Shown here in pieces: positions 35,790 to 45,550 of a stretch of 64,000 nt of DNA. Each line of letters begins with the position of its first letter. Positions within the stretch are counted from its first letter, which is position 1. Location: NCBI GenBank assembly GCA_028554645.1, contig JAQOOI010000015.1:372001-436000 (forward strand). Reading direction: 5' to 3'. A program made the translations under genes and the position numbers. The DNA comes from Omphalotus guepiniiformis. Lineage: Eukaryota; Basidiomycota; Agaricomycetes; Agaricales; Omphalotaceae. Below the pieces are notes generated by a model. That model was not told where the DNA came from. It made no database searches and saw nothing but the letters and a program-made list of their open reading frames with translations.

Positions 35790-37082
35790 TTACTGAAAGA
35801 TCTTCGGCTTCGATATCCAGTGCTTCGCGTCGTATACTGAAACGTCCGCGTGAATTTCACCATCTAGGTCCGCTTGATCGTGTTCTACGGATAAATCTTC
35901 TTCTTCTTCTTCTAGACCTTGTTCAATTCTCAACAAGCCATCTTCTGACAAACCAATCAGCTCACTTAGGTTCTCGGGGAGTTCAATGTGCGACCGTGGC
36001 CAATATGGAATTACGCGGAAGGCTCCAATTTTATTCTGGAACACCGCACCATTTAGGTCTGCCACAATGTAACTGCCACCTGTGGTACGCCTGAGTACTA
36101 CCATAGGTCCTAAATAGCGCGGCTTTGTTTTAGAGTTCAAAGATTTTTCAATCTGAGTATTCCTAACTAATACCAAACTACCTGGCTTAAACGCGTAGTC
36201 TTTAATAACATACTTATACTCTTTTTCAAACCTCAACAACCGTGACCTTTTCTCACGTGTTACGCGTTCCCGCAATTCAACTATGTGCTTCGCGTGCTTA
36301 GCTAATGCTTTTGCCCGTAGTCCAATTAGTTCCGCGTCACTTATGAAATGATCAGGATATTCTACAAGCCATGTTGCCTCAACGATATCAAAAGGTAGCG
36401 AGGGGTGCGCACCAGTTACTGCGAAGAATGGGGAGCACCCAAATCTCTTTCTTATGGTACACCTATCAGCCCACATTACTAAGTAGAAATAGTAAAACCA
36501 TTTTGAATCGTCACCTCCCGCGGCCTTTATGAGACTGTGTCGCACATCATAATGCGTGTGTTCCACGATACCGTTGGCTTGGGAGTTATAAGGTGATATG
36601 CGAATACCGCGTACGCCATATTTCTTCTCTAACCATTCTAACGCCTTTAGAAAAGGTCCGCCATTATCTGTAACTATCTCTATAAGACAGCCCCAGCGGC
36701 AGATAATTTCTTCCCATAACCACTGCCCAATCGCTCTTGCGGACTCTGCTTTCAACGGTCTTCCTTCCATCCAGCCGGTTAACGCGCACCTACCATGTAC
36801 AATCAGCTTGTAGCCATTCGACGCCGGCATATACATGGTGTCAGCGTGAATTTTCTGAAAGATTGACGGTGTCTTCGTCTCGGTAGGAGGAATCCTGATC
36901 TTTGTCTTTTGTCTTATTTGGCACGTATGACAGGTCTTCACATACTCATAGATGTCTTTCTCCATTTCAGGCCACCAAAAGCGTTCCATAAGTAAGGATT
37001 TAGTAGCGAAGAAGCCGCGGTGCCCTAGACTATCATGACAAGCATGGATCATGGCGATGCGACGCGACTTTTCAACTACCAG
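35790..37082 (-). CDS. Element 1 pol, C-terminal integrase part (gene split)
   Basis: The piece of pol lying 3' of the element 2 insertion. It contains the whole integrase: the HHCC zinc finger (CHDSLGH, then CHTCQ), the DDE core (HADTMYMP, VTDNGGPF, GIVEHTHYD) and the GPF-type end (KPRYLGPMVVLRR). It runs to the same SKPKIFQ end as element 2. Together with 51,448-54,106 and after removing the duplicated CCAG, the frame is 3,948 nt, the same as the intact copy. Upstream codons in this frame come from the inserted LTR and are not part of the gene. Confidence 0.92.
   Translation of the reverse strand: MVVEKSRRIAMIHACHDSLGHRGFFATKSLLMERFWWPEMEKDIYEYVKTCHTCQIRQKTKIRIPPTETKTPSIFQKIHADTMYMPASNGYKLIVHGRCALTGWMEGRPLKAESARAIGQWLWEEIICRWGCLIEIVTDNGGPFLKALEWLEKKYGVRGIRISPYNSQANGIVEHTHYDVRHSLIKAAGGDDSKWFYYFYLVMWADRCTIRKRFGCSPFFAVTGAHPSLPFDIVEATWLVEYPDHFISDAELIGLRAKALAKHAKHIVELRERVTREKRSRLLRFEKEYKYVIKDYAFKPGSLVLVRNTQIEKSLNSKTKPRYLGPMVVLRRTTGGSYIVADLNGAVFQNKIGAFRVIPYWPRSHIELPENLSELIGLSEDGLLRIEQGLEEEEEDLSVEHDQADLDGEIHADVSVYDAKHWISKPKIFQ
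37079..37082. repeat. 4 bp target duplication, left of element 2
   Basis: CCAG, repeated at 51,448-51,451. Both lie in the pol gene of element 1. Confidence 0.85.
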
Positions 37083-38321
37083 TGATACGACCGCGGGAAT
37101 ACCACTACCATTTTCGGCCTCGCGGGATTGATCACTCCAGTACAAACCTACTAAGTACACTGTATAGTCCTAAGTTCCGCGGTGTATTACGCACATTCAA
37201 CCACTAGTATATGTGTACAAAGGTGTACAAGACTGTAGAACGGCACTAAATGGGTCTTCTCAGTGTAGGTATTACCTAAGTATGCACTCAAGTAAAGTGT
37301 CGCGGCACTTGTTCTAAGGTCCGACGTGTATAACTTGATGGCCCCAATACTGTATAAACCAACGCGTAGGTAACGAGGTACCGCGGCACTACTCAGAAGG
37401 CCAGACTTAGAAACCAGGTAGCAGTAGCTCCGTGCACTAGTCATATCTAATGACCACTGTTGAGCCACAGAAGGGTCTAGACGTACGATGTAACACGAAG
37501 TACTTCCGACGACGCGGAAGTAGAACACGTAAGGAGACACAGCGTTAGCGAACTACCGCGATACTTTCTAAAAGTGGCAAGATTATAACCCGATATAGGA
37601 TACCCTGTTACCGCGTACTATACTTCATCCCTACCTTACGCGGTGCACCATATGCACCATATATCTCATAACTGTCAAGTATCGCGACATTTGTTTGTAC
37701 TATGTAAATAGAGATACTGTATATAAGAAATAGAACCTGGGCAAGGAAGGACAGGTTCCCGAGCCCCCCATAGAGCTAATAGCATTTGTGTGTGGAAAAG
37801 CTTAAGTCCCTCTGAGTGATTAGAAGTTTTAAAGTGTTAACCGTCGCGTTAGTTCATAAGTCAGTGTGCCTAAGTGTTTACAAGCGGGATCGTCTGGTAC
37901 CGCGGAGCCTGTGTGTGTAGTGCGAATAAGAGTGGATCGTCTGGTCACTCGTTGAACTCGTCGTCTGGCAGTTCTGAAATCCTCCTATACCCAACTCCAC
38001 TAAGTGAGAAGTCGTCTGGCATCTCCCAACAATCGTCTGGTTGTTGTATCGTTTGTAGTCACTGGCCGCGGTGATTTGTTAAAGTTACGCGTTAGTTTGT
38101 TTGAGTGGTGTGTAGCATAGAGTTATCTGTGCCGCGTCGGTTTTGACTGTGTCTCCGCGTTCCTCTTACAACAACCTTATTCGCTTCACAGAGTTTGTTA
38201 GTCCCCCAAACCCCACGAACTTAAAAGTCTTTGTGTGTTGTGTGTGTGTTTTGAGTGCTTGATAGATTCATTCGAGTTAGTTAGCACTTCTTCTCATTCA
38301 TACCCCATACCAAGCACATCA
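37083..38321 (+). repeat. 5' LTR of element 2
   Basis: 1,239 bp. It contains a TATA box GTATATAAG at about 37,729-37,737 and, downstream of it, five copies of CGTCTGG (37,891, 37,938, 37,962, 38,013, 38,034). I count 17 CGCG tetranucleotides. Confidence 0.93.
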
Positions 38322-38323
38322 TC

Positions 38324-38341
38324 TGGAGCCCACCGCGAGGG
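38324..38341 (+). other. Primer-binding site of element 2
   Basis: TGGAGCCCACCGCGAGG begins two bases after the LTR end and would pair with a tRNA 3' end. The tRNA species cannot be assigned by eye. Confidence 0.7.
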
Positions 38342-38408
38342 GTTTCTGATTAATAAACTAAGTGAAGTGTTTTAGGTTTCGTACGAGACCGAAGAGTTAT
38401 AGTCGCGG

Positions 38409-40172
38409 TTGTCTAACCAACAATCAGACAAAACGTCTAGACGAAGTTCACGGCCTTCAACGGTAGAGAATACCAGAGAGTCGTTAGCACGTGCAAAGGC
38501 AATCAAAAGAGTTAGTAGCTACAGGAAGTCACATCCTGAAGTTGTTGCTCAACCCCGAGAATCGATTAACGTAGTTGACGCGGAAGATTCGAGTATTAGA
38601 CAGTCGCGGAACTTTGACGAAGAACTATCTGATTACGGAGAAGGTACTTCAATTCAATTTCCTAGGCCAGACCCACCGTCGCGTCGAAACTCAGTAGTCC
38701 CACCAACTATTGATAGACATTCTCATTCGGACGAGGAACTATCCGAAGTCCACACACTTCTATTTGATTTACATATTTCACCGAACTCTGCACCTAATTT
38801 ACCTATAATTCAAGAAAATATCATAAAAATGCCGGCTATGGATAAGATTCCGAGGAGAAGAGAACGTGGAGCACCAGATTTGCGTCGCGATCATGATGTA
38901 GACGACGTCAGAGACTATCTGGGGGAGATTGAGGATATTATCCAAGATTTCAAAATAGAGGAAGAAGCGGATAAGAAATCAGTCGCGTTGCGTTACCTAC
39001 CCGCAACTATAAGAGAACAATGGAAGGCGTTGCCTACGTACGAGAAAGAGGAAGGGACGTTTATCGAGTTCCGCGACGAGATTTTGAAGAGTTATGATGG
39101 AGGATCGGACGAGGGAACTTTCTCCTTCGCAAAATTCGAAAGAGCCGCGAAGAAGTATAAGAATATAACGATGGAAGATCTCGAAGATGTATTAAGAATG
39201 AGGAATACCCTAAGGCCGTTCCTTAAGCACTACACTACGACCGCGTTGTATACTAACAGAGAAATTGTCAGAGTCCTCCGCGGAATGTTTGAAGATGAAT
39301 TTTGGAGATCCATCACGTTGACTTTGAAGTTACAAAAGCGTGCGAACCCACCTGCAGAGGCTAGACCGAGAGATGATGCCTATACAGCAGAAGAGATTCT
39401 GGACGAGGCAGAATTTAACGCGAGATCTCAGGTTGAGGAAGTAATTAGTCTTGGGAACGTAAGGTCCGCGAAGGAAGATAGAGGAAAGAAAGTAGAAAAA
39501 GTGAAGCATGAGCAAACGGAAGGATGGGTGGCGGAATTGAAAGATCTAATCACGATTCAAACAAAGAACCTTACCCAGAGAGCCGCGAGAGAAGAAGAAA
39601 TGATGGGTAAACTGCTAGAGCAATTAAAGCTCGCGGCACCTGGAACGAGTAGCGGTACCAGGCATCCAGAACGTATACCCTATATGGCGCCGCGGGACTA
39701 CGGGAGAACCGCGTTGAATGACAACCGTCCCGACTACTTTCGAGCCGCGACGTGTTGGTTCTGTGGCTTAAACGGACATATGGCAGGGCAATGTATGGTA
39801 CGCAAGCAGTACGTAGATGATGGAAAGATCATTTTGAAAGAAGGGATCACTTGTATGCCAGATGGAGAGCCAGTAGCACAGAAAGCTCCAAATGGGCCTC
39901 CTCAGAAAGACTTTGTGGACCGAAGACTGTCTGAAAAGAAAGTACAAGCTTCTCAGGTTGAGGTACTACAGATGCAACTAGAGGAGGTCGAGTCGTACAA
40001 TAAACAGTACACTAGAGTTTGGCAAGAATATGAAGAGGCGAAGCGTGCTCAAGAAAGGGTGTTAGAATCCAATCTCAGCGCGGCCTATATTCGAGGGTCG
40101 GCAAGAGATTCAATAAGTAACGTGGCAGTTAGTAACAATGAGAAAGGAAGGTTCGAGGAGGGTTTTCGGTAA
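38409..40172 (+). CDS. Element 2 gag
   Basis: Open frame of up to 587 codons. An in-frame stop lies at 38,400-38,402 and no ATG occurs before codon ~140 (KMPAMDKIPRRR), so the N-terminal 140 residues need a non-ATG start, a spliced leader or an upstream fusion; their similarity between copies suggests they are translated. The capsid-like core follows (DVRDYLGEIEDIIQDFKIE, LRYLPATIREQWKALP). The nucleocapsid zinc knuckle CWFCGLNGHMAGQC (CX2CX4HX4C) is at about residue 450. A coiled coil follows. The frame ends GGT TTT CGG TAA at a candidate frameshift site. Confidence 0.85.
   Translation: MSNQQSDKTSRRSSRPSTVENTRESLARAKAIKRVSSYRKSHPEVVAQPRESINVVDAEDSSIRQSRNFDEELSDYGEGTSIQFPRPDPPSRRNSVVPPTIDRHSHSDEELSEVHTLLFDLHISPNSAPNLPIIQENIIKMPAMDKIPRRRERGAPDLRRDHDVDDVRDYLGEIEDIIQDFKIEEEADKKSVALRYLPATIREQWKALPTYEKEEGTFIEFRDEILKSYDGGSDEGTFSFAKFERAAKKYKNITMEDLEDVLRMRNTLRPFLKHYTTTALYTNREIVRVLRGMFEDEFWRSITLTLKLQKRANPPAEARPRDDAYTAEEILDEAEFNARSQVEEVISLGNVRSAKEDRGKKVEKVKHEQTEGWVAELKDLITIQTKNLTQRAAREEEMMGKLLEQLKLAAPGTSSGTRHPERIPYMAPRDYGRTALNDNRPDYFRAATCWFCGLNGHMAGQCMVRKQYVDDGKIILKEGITCMPDGEPVAQKAPNGPPQKDFVDRRLSEKKVQASQVEVLQMQLEEVESYNKQYTRVWQEYEEAKRAQERVLESNLSAAYIRGSARDSISNVAVSNNEKGRFEEGFR
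40160..40166 (+). promoter_or_regulatory. Candidate -1 frameshift site, gag/pro (element 2)
   Basis: G GGT TTT in the gag frame fits the X XXY YYZ slippery consensus, two codons before the gag stop. Slipping by -1 leads straight into the pro frame, which is open from here. Confidence 0.65.
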
Positions 40173-40180
40173 GTTCGAGG

Positions 40181-41386
40181 ATGGAAAGCCAGGCCCCTAC
40201 AAAAGAGAAAAATCCTGTTAGGGCCGCGGCACCTGAGAATGATACTGAAAACAAGGGTAATGAACGACGGTTGTGGAAAGAAAAGGACGCGGAACCTGAG
40301 AAGGACGCGAGCCTAGAGAAAGATAAGTATAAGGAGTTGGTCAAGAGGGAAAAACGTTTGAGATTCGATGGTGTCGAGATGCCTCCGCTACCTACAGTAG
40401 TGAAGAAGAGCCGCGTACCAGAGGTTCCTTACGCGAACGTACCTGATGTGTCGTATTCGCCAACTGAGCAAGAGAAACTGAAAGCTCAGAAAGAGCGGTT
40501 AGAGAACCCGAGGGGGATAATTTGGAAGACAAGGAATGAGAAGGCCGCGGAGTCTCCTGTTATTCCGTTAACTAAACATCCTGACGCGGAAGAAACAGTA
40601 GTGGAATCAGAAATTTCACTCAGAGGAACAATCAAGTCAAGAGTCAAATTGAAGCCTGAAGAGACCGCGGGAGGTTTGAGAGAGATCCTAGCCAAAAGCC
40701 CCCTATTACCTTTTAGTGAGGAAAATGTAGGAGAGGTTCACGTAACAGCAAATACAGTCGCGTTAGCTGACCTTAATGTCACCGCGGAAGTTTTTGTTCT
40801 GAAACAGGCGGAAGGAGACCTTCCAGCAGGAGCGGTTGTGATTAGTGATCCAGTTGAACAGTACGTGGAAAGCCTGGGAAGCAAAGATAACCCAATTCAG
40901 ATCTACGTGGCAAGAGATTCAGAGTCGCTTCGATGCGTGTATCCTTTGGTAAATGGTACCGCGAAGATCGAAAGTCTACTAGACTCGGGTTCACAGATTA
41001 TCTCTACATCGGAGAAAAGAGCTCGCGAAGCAGGTTTATCGTGGGACCCGGACATAGTAATCTTTATGCAATCGGCTAACAAGGGTGTTGAGAAGTCTTT
41101 GGGATTGGCGCGTAATGTACCATTCTTACTAGGCGGAATCACCGTGTACTTACAAGTACACGTAATTCGAGACCCCGCGTATGAATTGCTACTGGGACGG
41201 CCTTTTGACACGATCACGGAGAGTTTAGTGGATAATCATGCAGATGGAACGCAGGACCTCGTTATTCAGGACCCTAACACTAAGAAGCAAGCTGTTGTAC
41301 CTACCTATGAGCGAGGGAAAGGTTCTGTACCTATAAGCAAAGACAAGGAACAGACTCAGGGTTTTTCAGCAGCTTCGAGGAATTGA
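40181..41386 (+). CDS. Element 2 protease
   Basis: Separate frame (-1 relative to gag) of 401 codons from the first ATG; with frameshifting it would start near 40,166. The N-terminal half is charged and Lys/Glu-rich and probably disordered. The aspartic protease core is near residue 260-370: IESLLDSGSQIISTS holds the catalytic DSG, and VIRDPAYELLLGRPF is the ILGR-like end of a retropepsin. It ends ASRN TGA, overlapping the pol frame. It would mature Gag and Gag-Pol. Confidence 0.88.
   Translation: MESQAPTKEKNPVRAAAPENDTENKGNERRLWKEKDAEPEKDASLEKDKYKELVKREKRLRFDGVEMPPLPTVVKKSRVPEVPYANVPDVSYSPTEQEKLKAQKERLENPRGIIWKTRNEKAAESPVIPLTKHPDAEETVVESEISLRGTIKSRVKLKPEETAGGLREILAKSPLLPFSEENVGEVHVTANTVALADLNVTAEVFVLKQAEGDLPAGAVVISDPVEQYVESLGSKDNPIQIYVARDSESLRCVYPLVNGTAKIESLLDSGSQIISTSEKRAREAGLSWDPDIVIFMQSANKGVEKSLGLARNVPFLLGGITVYLQVHVIRDPAYELLLGRPFDTITESLVDNHADGTQDLVIQDPNTKKQAVVPTYERGKGSVPISKDKEQTQGFSAASRN
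41359..41365 (+). promoter_or_regulatory. Candidate -1 frameshift site, pro/pol (element 2)
   Basis: The same heptamer G GGT TTT, here in the pro frame and seven codons before its stop. After slippage the ribosome reads FSSFEELIPDQGE, in frame with pol and without a stop. Confidence 0.65.
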
Positions 41387-44300
41387 TCCCAGATCAAGGA
41401 GAAGCCGCGGTGGTTTTTGAATTAAATGACGAAGGTATTCCCATTGGCATAAGTGATGTAGTATTTGCAGATATAAACGAAGAGCAAAAATCAAAGTTTG
41501 AGAAGCGAGAGTTACGCGATCTATACTTATCTGCCGCGGAGAAGTATATTGATCTAAAAAGTGATAAAGAAACGACGAAACCCGTATTGAGATCCTATTT
41601 GAGTTCGGTGTATGGAGCGCAAAATCCTGCCGCGTACTCTCAAGCAAATTTCACGGTGCAAGAAGTAGAGCTAGAAGACGGCGTAGAAGAGTTACAACAA
41701 ATTCCCCTGTTTGATGTAAGGAGCATCGCGATGCTTGATGTATCCCCTGATATGAAAGATCAAGTGAGGAGGCACGCATCGCGGCTGTGGAAGGAACATT
41801 ACGAACCAGTTAGTATCTTGGCAGGGAAGAAATACAAACCTGTCGCGTTGAAAACACGCCCTGTTCTAGGAGATTTACCATCGAAGTTTAGAATCATAAG
41901 AGAGATTAAAGGAGATCCATTGGCTGATATGCCGCAGCTTTCGCCTAATCCTCCAGAATTCACGCCGACTGGTAGGTATACTCAGGAACGTAAAGAGATA
42001 ATAGACGAGATACATAAGGAAGAGTTCCTTTGGCCAGAAGAACGGAAGTTGATGCATCATATGATGATGCAGCAAGAGAAAGGGTTCGCGTGGGACGACA
42101 GTGAACGCGGAAGATTCAGAACAGATTTCTTTCCTTCAGTAGAGATGCCCGTGATACCTCATACACCTTGGGTTGAGAGGAACATTCCTATTCCCCCTGG
42201 TATTTTTAATGAAGTATGCGCGGCAGTTAGACGAAAGATTGACGCGGGAGTTTACGAACCATCGAACTCGTCTTACCGATCGAAGTGGTTCGCGGTGTTA
42301 AAGAAAGACGGAAAGAGTATTCGACTAGTACATAGTTTGGAACCGTTGAACGCGGTAACAATAGCACATTCTGGTATACCGCCTGCTACTGAAGAGCTCG
42401 CGGAGAAATTCTGTGGTAGAGCTTGTGGAGGAATTCTAGATTTATATGTTGGCTATGATGAAAGAGAGTTGGCAATAGCATCGCGAGACTTAACTACATT
42501 CCAGACTCCCTTTGGAGCCCTGAGGTTAGTAACACTACCGATGGGATGGACGAATTCAGTACCAATCTTCCACGATGATGTAACACACATATTACAAGAA
42601 GAGATCCCGGAGTTTACGCAACCATACATCGATGATGTTCCTGTACGCGGTCCTGAAACGACTTATCAAAGTGAAGATGGTACGTACGAGACCATTCCTG
42701 GTAATGATGGGATACGGAGGTTTATTTGGGAACATTTCACCAATATGAATAGAGTCATTCAAAGAATGAAGTACTGTGGTGGGACTTTCTCAGGCCCCAA
42801 AGCTGTATTGTGTAAAAGCGAGATTACCGTGGTCGGACATAGGTGTACACGAGAAGGAAGAGAGATCGACCCGGAACGAGCGAAAACTATTACCAACTGG
42901 GGTGGACCTGAGAATATCCTAGAAGAGAAGGATATAAGACCATTCTTAGGCACCGCGGGACTAGTAAGAATGTTCGTCAAAGACTATGCAAAGATCGCGG
43001 AGCCTTTAACCCGATTTACGCGTAAAGATATTCCGTTCGAATGGCGACAAGAGCAAAGTGACGCGTTGGCAAAGTTGAAAGAGGCAGTAAAGAATAGCAA
43101 GGCATTACGACCACTAAAGTATGATGTGGAAGACCCTGTTATATTGGCAGTAGATACGTCGTGGAAAGCGGTTGGGTTCTATATTTGTCAAGTGGATCCA
43201 GAGAATCCGCGACGAAGGTTCTACTCCAGATTCGGTTCGATTACACTAAGTGATCGCGAAGCTAGGTTTTCACAGCCGAAACGGGAGTTGTTTGGTTTGT
43301 ATCGCGCGTTACGAGCGTGCCAGTATTGGTTGTTTGGTATTCGCAACCTTATAATCGAAACTGACGCGAAGTACATTAAAGGCATGTTAGAGCATCCTGA
43401 TCAAATGCCAAACGCCGCGATAAATAGGTGGATAGAGTCGATCATGATGTTTCATTTTAAACTGAAGCACGTACCAGGCAAGGTTCACGGACCTGATGGA
43501 CTATCACGGCGGGATAAGCAAGTAGGAGACGATGAGTATGACAATCCTGAAGATGGTGAAGTTCAAGAACCCTATAAATTAGAGGAGTTTGTAGATAAGA
43601 TTGACTCTAAGCATGGTTACGCGCAAGTATTAGTTGAGGAGAAAGAGGAATGGAAAAGTAATTATATGACTGGTTTAGCCGCGTCGGTAGACGACTTTAA
43701 GGAAGAATTGACGCGTGCTTATAAGCAAGAACGAGAGTTCCGCGACATACCAGAAGTAAAACAGTTTGTAGCCGCGAACTTGGCTAGTGAAGTACCAGAA
43801 CTCGAGGAGCCACCAGAGCATATTGACGAAACAGAGTATGATGAGTCTAAGCGATCAAAGGGAGCGATAAACCAAGATAAAACAGTCGCGGAGGTTTTCA
43901 AATGGCTAACAGACACTTCTAAGAGGCCTGTAGGCTATGAGAATAACAAACGCTTCAAGAACTTTTTAAGGTTAGCGCGGAACTTCTTTATACAAGACGG
44001 AAAACTCTATCGACGTGGAATTGAGGCAAAACATAAGCTGGTAGTTGAGAAGTCGCGTCGCGTCGCCATGATCCATGCTTGTCATGATAGTCTGGGGCAC
44101 CGCGGCTTCTTCGCTACTAAATCCTTACTTATGGAACGCTTTTGGTGGCCTGAAATGGAGAAAGACATCTATGAGTATGTGAAGACCTGTCATACGTGCC
44201 AAGTAAGACAAAAGACAAAGATCAGGATTCCTCCTACCGAGACGAAGACACCGTCAATCTTTCAGAAAATTCACGCTGACACCATGTATATGCCGGCGTC

Positions 44301-45330
44301 GAATGGCTACAAGCTGATTGTACATGGTAGGTGCGCGTTAACCGGCTGGATGGAAGGAAGACCGTTGAAAGCAGAGTCCGCAAGAGCGATTGGGCAGTGG
44401 TTGTGGGAAGAAATTATATGCCGCTGGGGCTGTCTTATAGAGATAGTAACAGATAATGGCGGACCTTTTCTAAAGGCGTTGGAATGGTTAGAGAAGAAAT
44501 ATGGCGTGCGCGGTATTCGCATATCACCTTATAACTCCCAAGCCAACGGTATTGTGGAACACGCGCATTATGATGTGCGACACAGTCTCATAAAGGCCGC
44601 GGGAGGTGACGATTCAAAATGGTTTTACTATTTCTACTTAGTAATGTGGGCTGATAGGTGTACCATAAGAAAGAGATTTGGGTGCTCCCCATTCTTCGCA
44701 GTAACTGGTGCGCACCCCTCGCTACCTTTTGATATCGTTGAGGCAACATGGCTTGTAGAATATCCTGATCATTTCATAAGTGACGCGGAACTAATTGGAC
44801 TACGGGCAAAAGCATTGGCTAAGCACGCGAAGCACGTAGTTGAATTGCGGGAACGCGTAACACGCGAGAAAAGGTCACGGTTGTTGAAGTTCGAAAAAGA
44901 GTATAAGTATGTTATTAAAGACTACGCGTTTAAGCCAGGTAGTTTGGTATTAGTTAGGAATACTCAGATTGAAAAATCTTTGAACTCTAAAACGAAGCCG
45001 CGCTATTTAGGACCTATGGTAGTACTCAGGCGTACCACAGGTGGCAGTTACATTGTGGCAGACCTAAATGGTGCGGTGTTCCAGAATAAAATCGGAGCCT
45101 TCCGCGTAATTCCATATTGGCCAAGGTCGCACATTGAACTCCCTGAGAACCTAAGTGAGTTGATTGGTTTGTCAGAAGATGGCTTGTTGAGAATTGAACA
45201 AGGTCTAGAAGAAGAAGAAGAAGATTTATCCGTAGAACACGATCAAGCAGACCTAGATGGTGAAATTCACGCGGACGTTTCAGTATACGACGCGAAGCAC
45301 TGGATATCGAAGCCGAAGATCTTTCAGTAA
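41383..45330 (+). CDS. Element 2 pol: reverse transcriptase, RNase H, integrase
   Basis: 1,315 codons open, beginning without an ATG, so it depends on frameshifting or reinitiation from pro. RT: WFAVLKKDGKSIRLVHSLEP, LPMGWTNSVPIFHDD and the active site YIDD at about residue 414. RNase H: ILAVDTSWKAVGFYI at about residue 587, with FSQPKRELFGLYRALRACQ. Integrase: CHDSLGH...CHTCQ at about 897-937, DDE residues in HADTMYMP, VTDNGGPF and GIVEHAHYD, then a GPF-like LGPMVVLRR near 1,206. No chromodomain is seen at the C-terminus, which is acidic (EEEEEDLSVEHD). The copy is intact. Confidence 0.95.
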   Translation: MIPDQGEAAVVFELNDEGIPIGISDVVFADINEEQKSKFEKRELRDLYLSAAEKYIDLKSDKETTKPVLRSYLSSVYGAQNPAAYSQANFTVQEVELEDGVEELQQIPLFDVRSIAMLDVSPDMKDQVRRHASRLWKEHYEPVSILAGKKYKPVALKTRPVLGDLPSKFRIIREIKGDPLADMPQLSPNPPEFTPTGRYTQERKEIIDEIHKEEFLWPEERKLMHHMMMQQEKGFAWDDSERGRFRTDFFPSVEMPVIPHTPWVERNIPIPPGIFNEVCAAVRRKIDAGVYEPSNSSYRSKWFAVLKKDGKSIRLVHSLEPLNAVTIAHSGIPPATEELAEKFCGRACGGILDLYVGYDERELAIASRDLTTFQTPFGALRLVTLPMGWTNSVPIFHDDVTHILQEEIPEFTQPYIDDVPVRGPETTYQSEDGTYETIPGNDGIRRFIWEHFTNMNRVIQRMKYCGGTFSGPKAVLCKSEITVVGHRCTREGREIDPERAKTITNWGGPENILEEKDIRPFLGTAGLVRMFVKDYAKIAEPLTRFTRKDIPFEWRQEQSDALAKLKEAVKNSKALRPLKYDVEDPVILAVDTSWKAVGFYICQVDPENPRRRFYSRFGSITLSDREARFSQPKRELFGLYRALRACQYWLFGIRNLIIETDAKYIKGMLEHPDQMPNAAINRWIESIMMFHFKLKHVPGKVHGPDGLSRRDKQVGDDEYDNPEDGEVQEPYKLEEFVDKIDSKHGYAQVLVEEKEEWKSNYMTGLAASVDDFKEELTRAYKQEREFRDIPEVKQFVAANLASEVPELEEPPEHIDETEYDESKRSKGAINQDKTVAEVFKWLTDTSKRPVGYENNKRFKNFLRLARNFFIQDGKLYRRGIEAKHKLVVEKSRRVAMIHACHDSLGHRGFFATKSLLMERFWWPEMEKDIYEYVKTCHTCQVRQKTKIRIPPTETKTPSIFQKIHADTMYMPASNGYKLIVHGRCALTGWMEGRPLKAESARAIGQWLWEEIICRWGCLIEIVTDNGGPFLKALEWLEKKYGVRGIRISPYNSQANGIVEHAHYDVRHSLIKAAGGDDSKWFYYFYLVMWADRCTIRKRFGCSPFFAVTGAHPSLPFDIVEATWLVEYPDHFISDAELIGLRAKALAKHAKHVVELRERVTREKRSRLLKFEKEYKYVIKDYAFKPGSLVLVRNTQIEKSLNSKTKPRYLGPMVVLRRTTGGSYIVADLNGAVFQNKIGAFRVIPYWPRSHIELPENLSELIGLSEDGLLRIEQGLEEEEEDLSVEHDQADLDGEIHADVSVYDAKHWISKPKIFQ

Positions 45331-45550
45331 ATCACTCAAAAGATAGGGCCACATGGCAGTTTTATTATAAAAACGAGTGTATGATCTGTACGTGTTATGT
45401 TGAAATATACGCGACAAATTGGAAATAAATAAGTTTACGCGATAGTTGAATACAAGTGCGGAAGGGAAACGGAAAGTTACGCGGTACCTCTATTCACGAC
45501 AAGAAGATTAAAAAGTGTCGCGGAAGCACAAGAAAAGTTCCAGAAGCAGT
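45331..45550. other. Short spacer between convergent pol and a2
   Basis: pol (plus) and a2 (minus) end toward each other across about 220 bp with several CGCG motifs and an AT-rich TTTATTATAAAAACG stretch; no gene. Confidence 0.5.

Noticed and set aside
35790..37160. A 456-codon pol-like gene starting with MYLVGLYWSDQSREAENG
   Set aside because: The first ~26 codons come from the LTR of element 2; the true sequence is the 3' half of element 1 pol, so this is not an independent gene.
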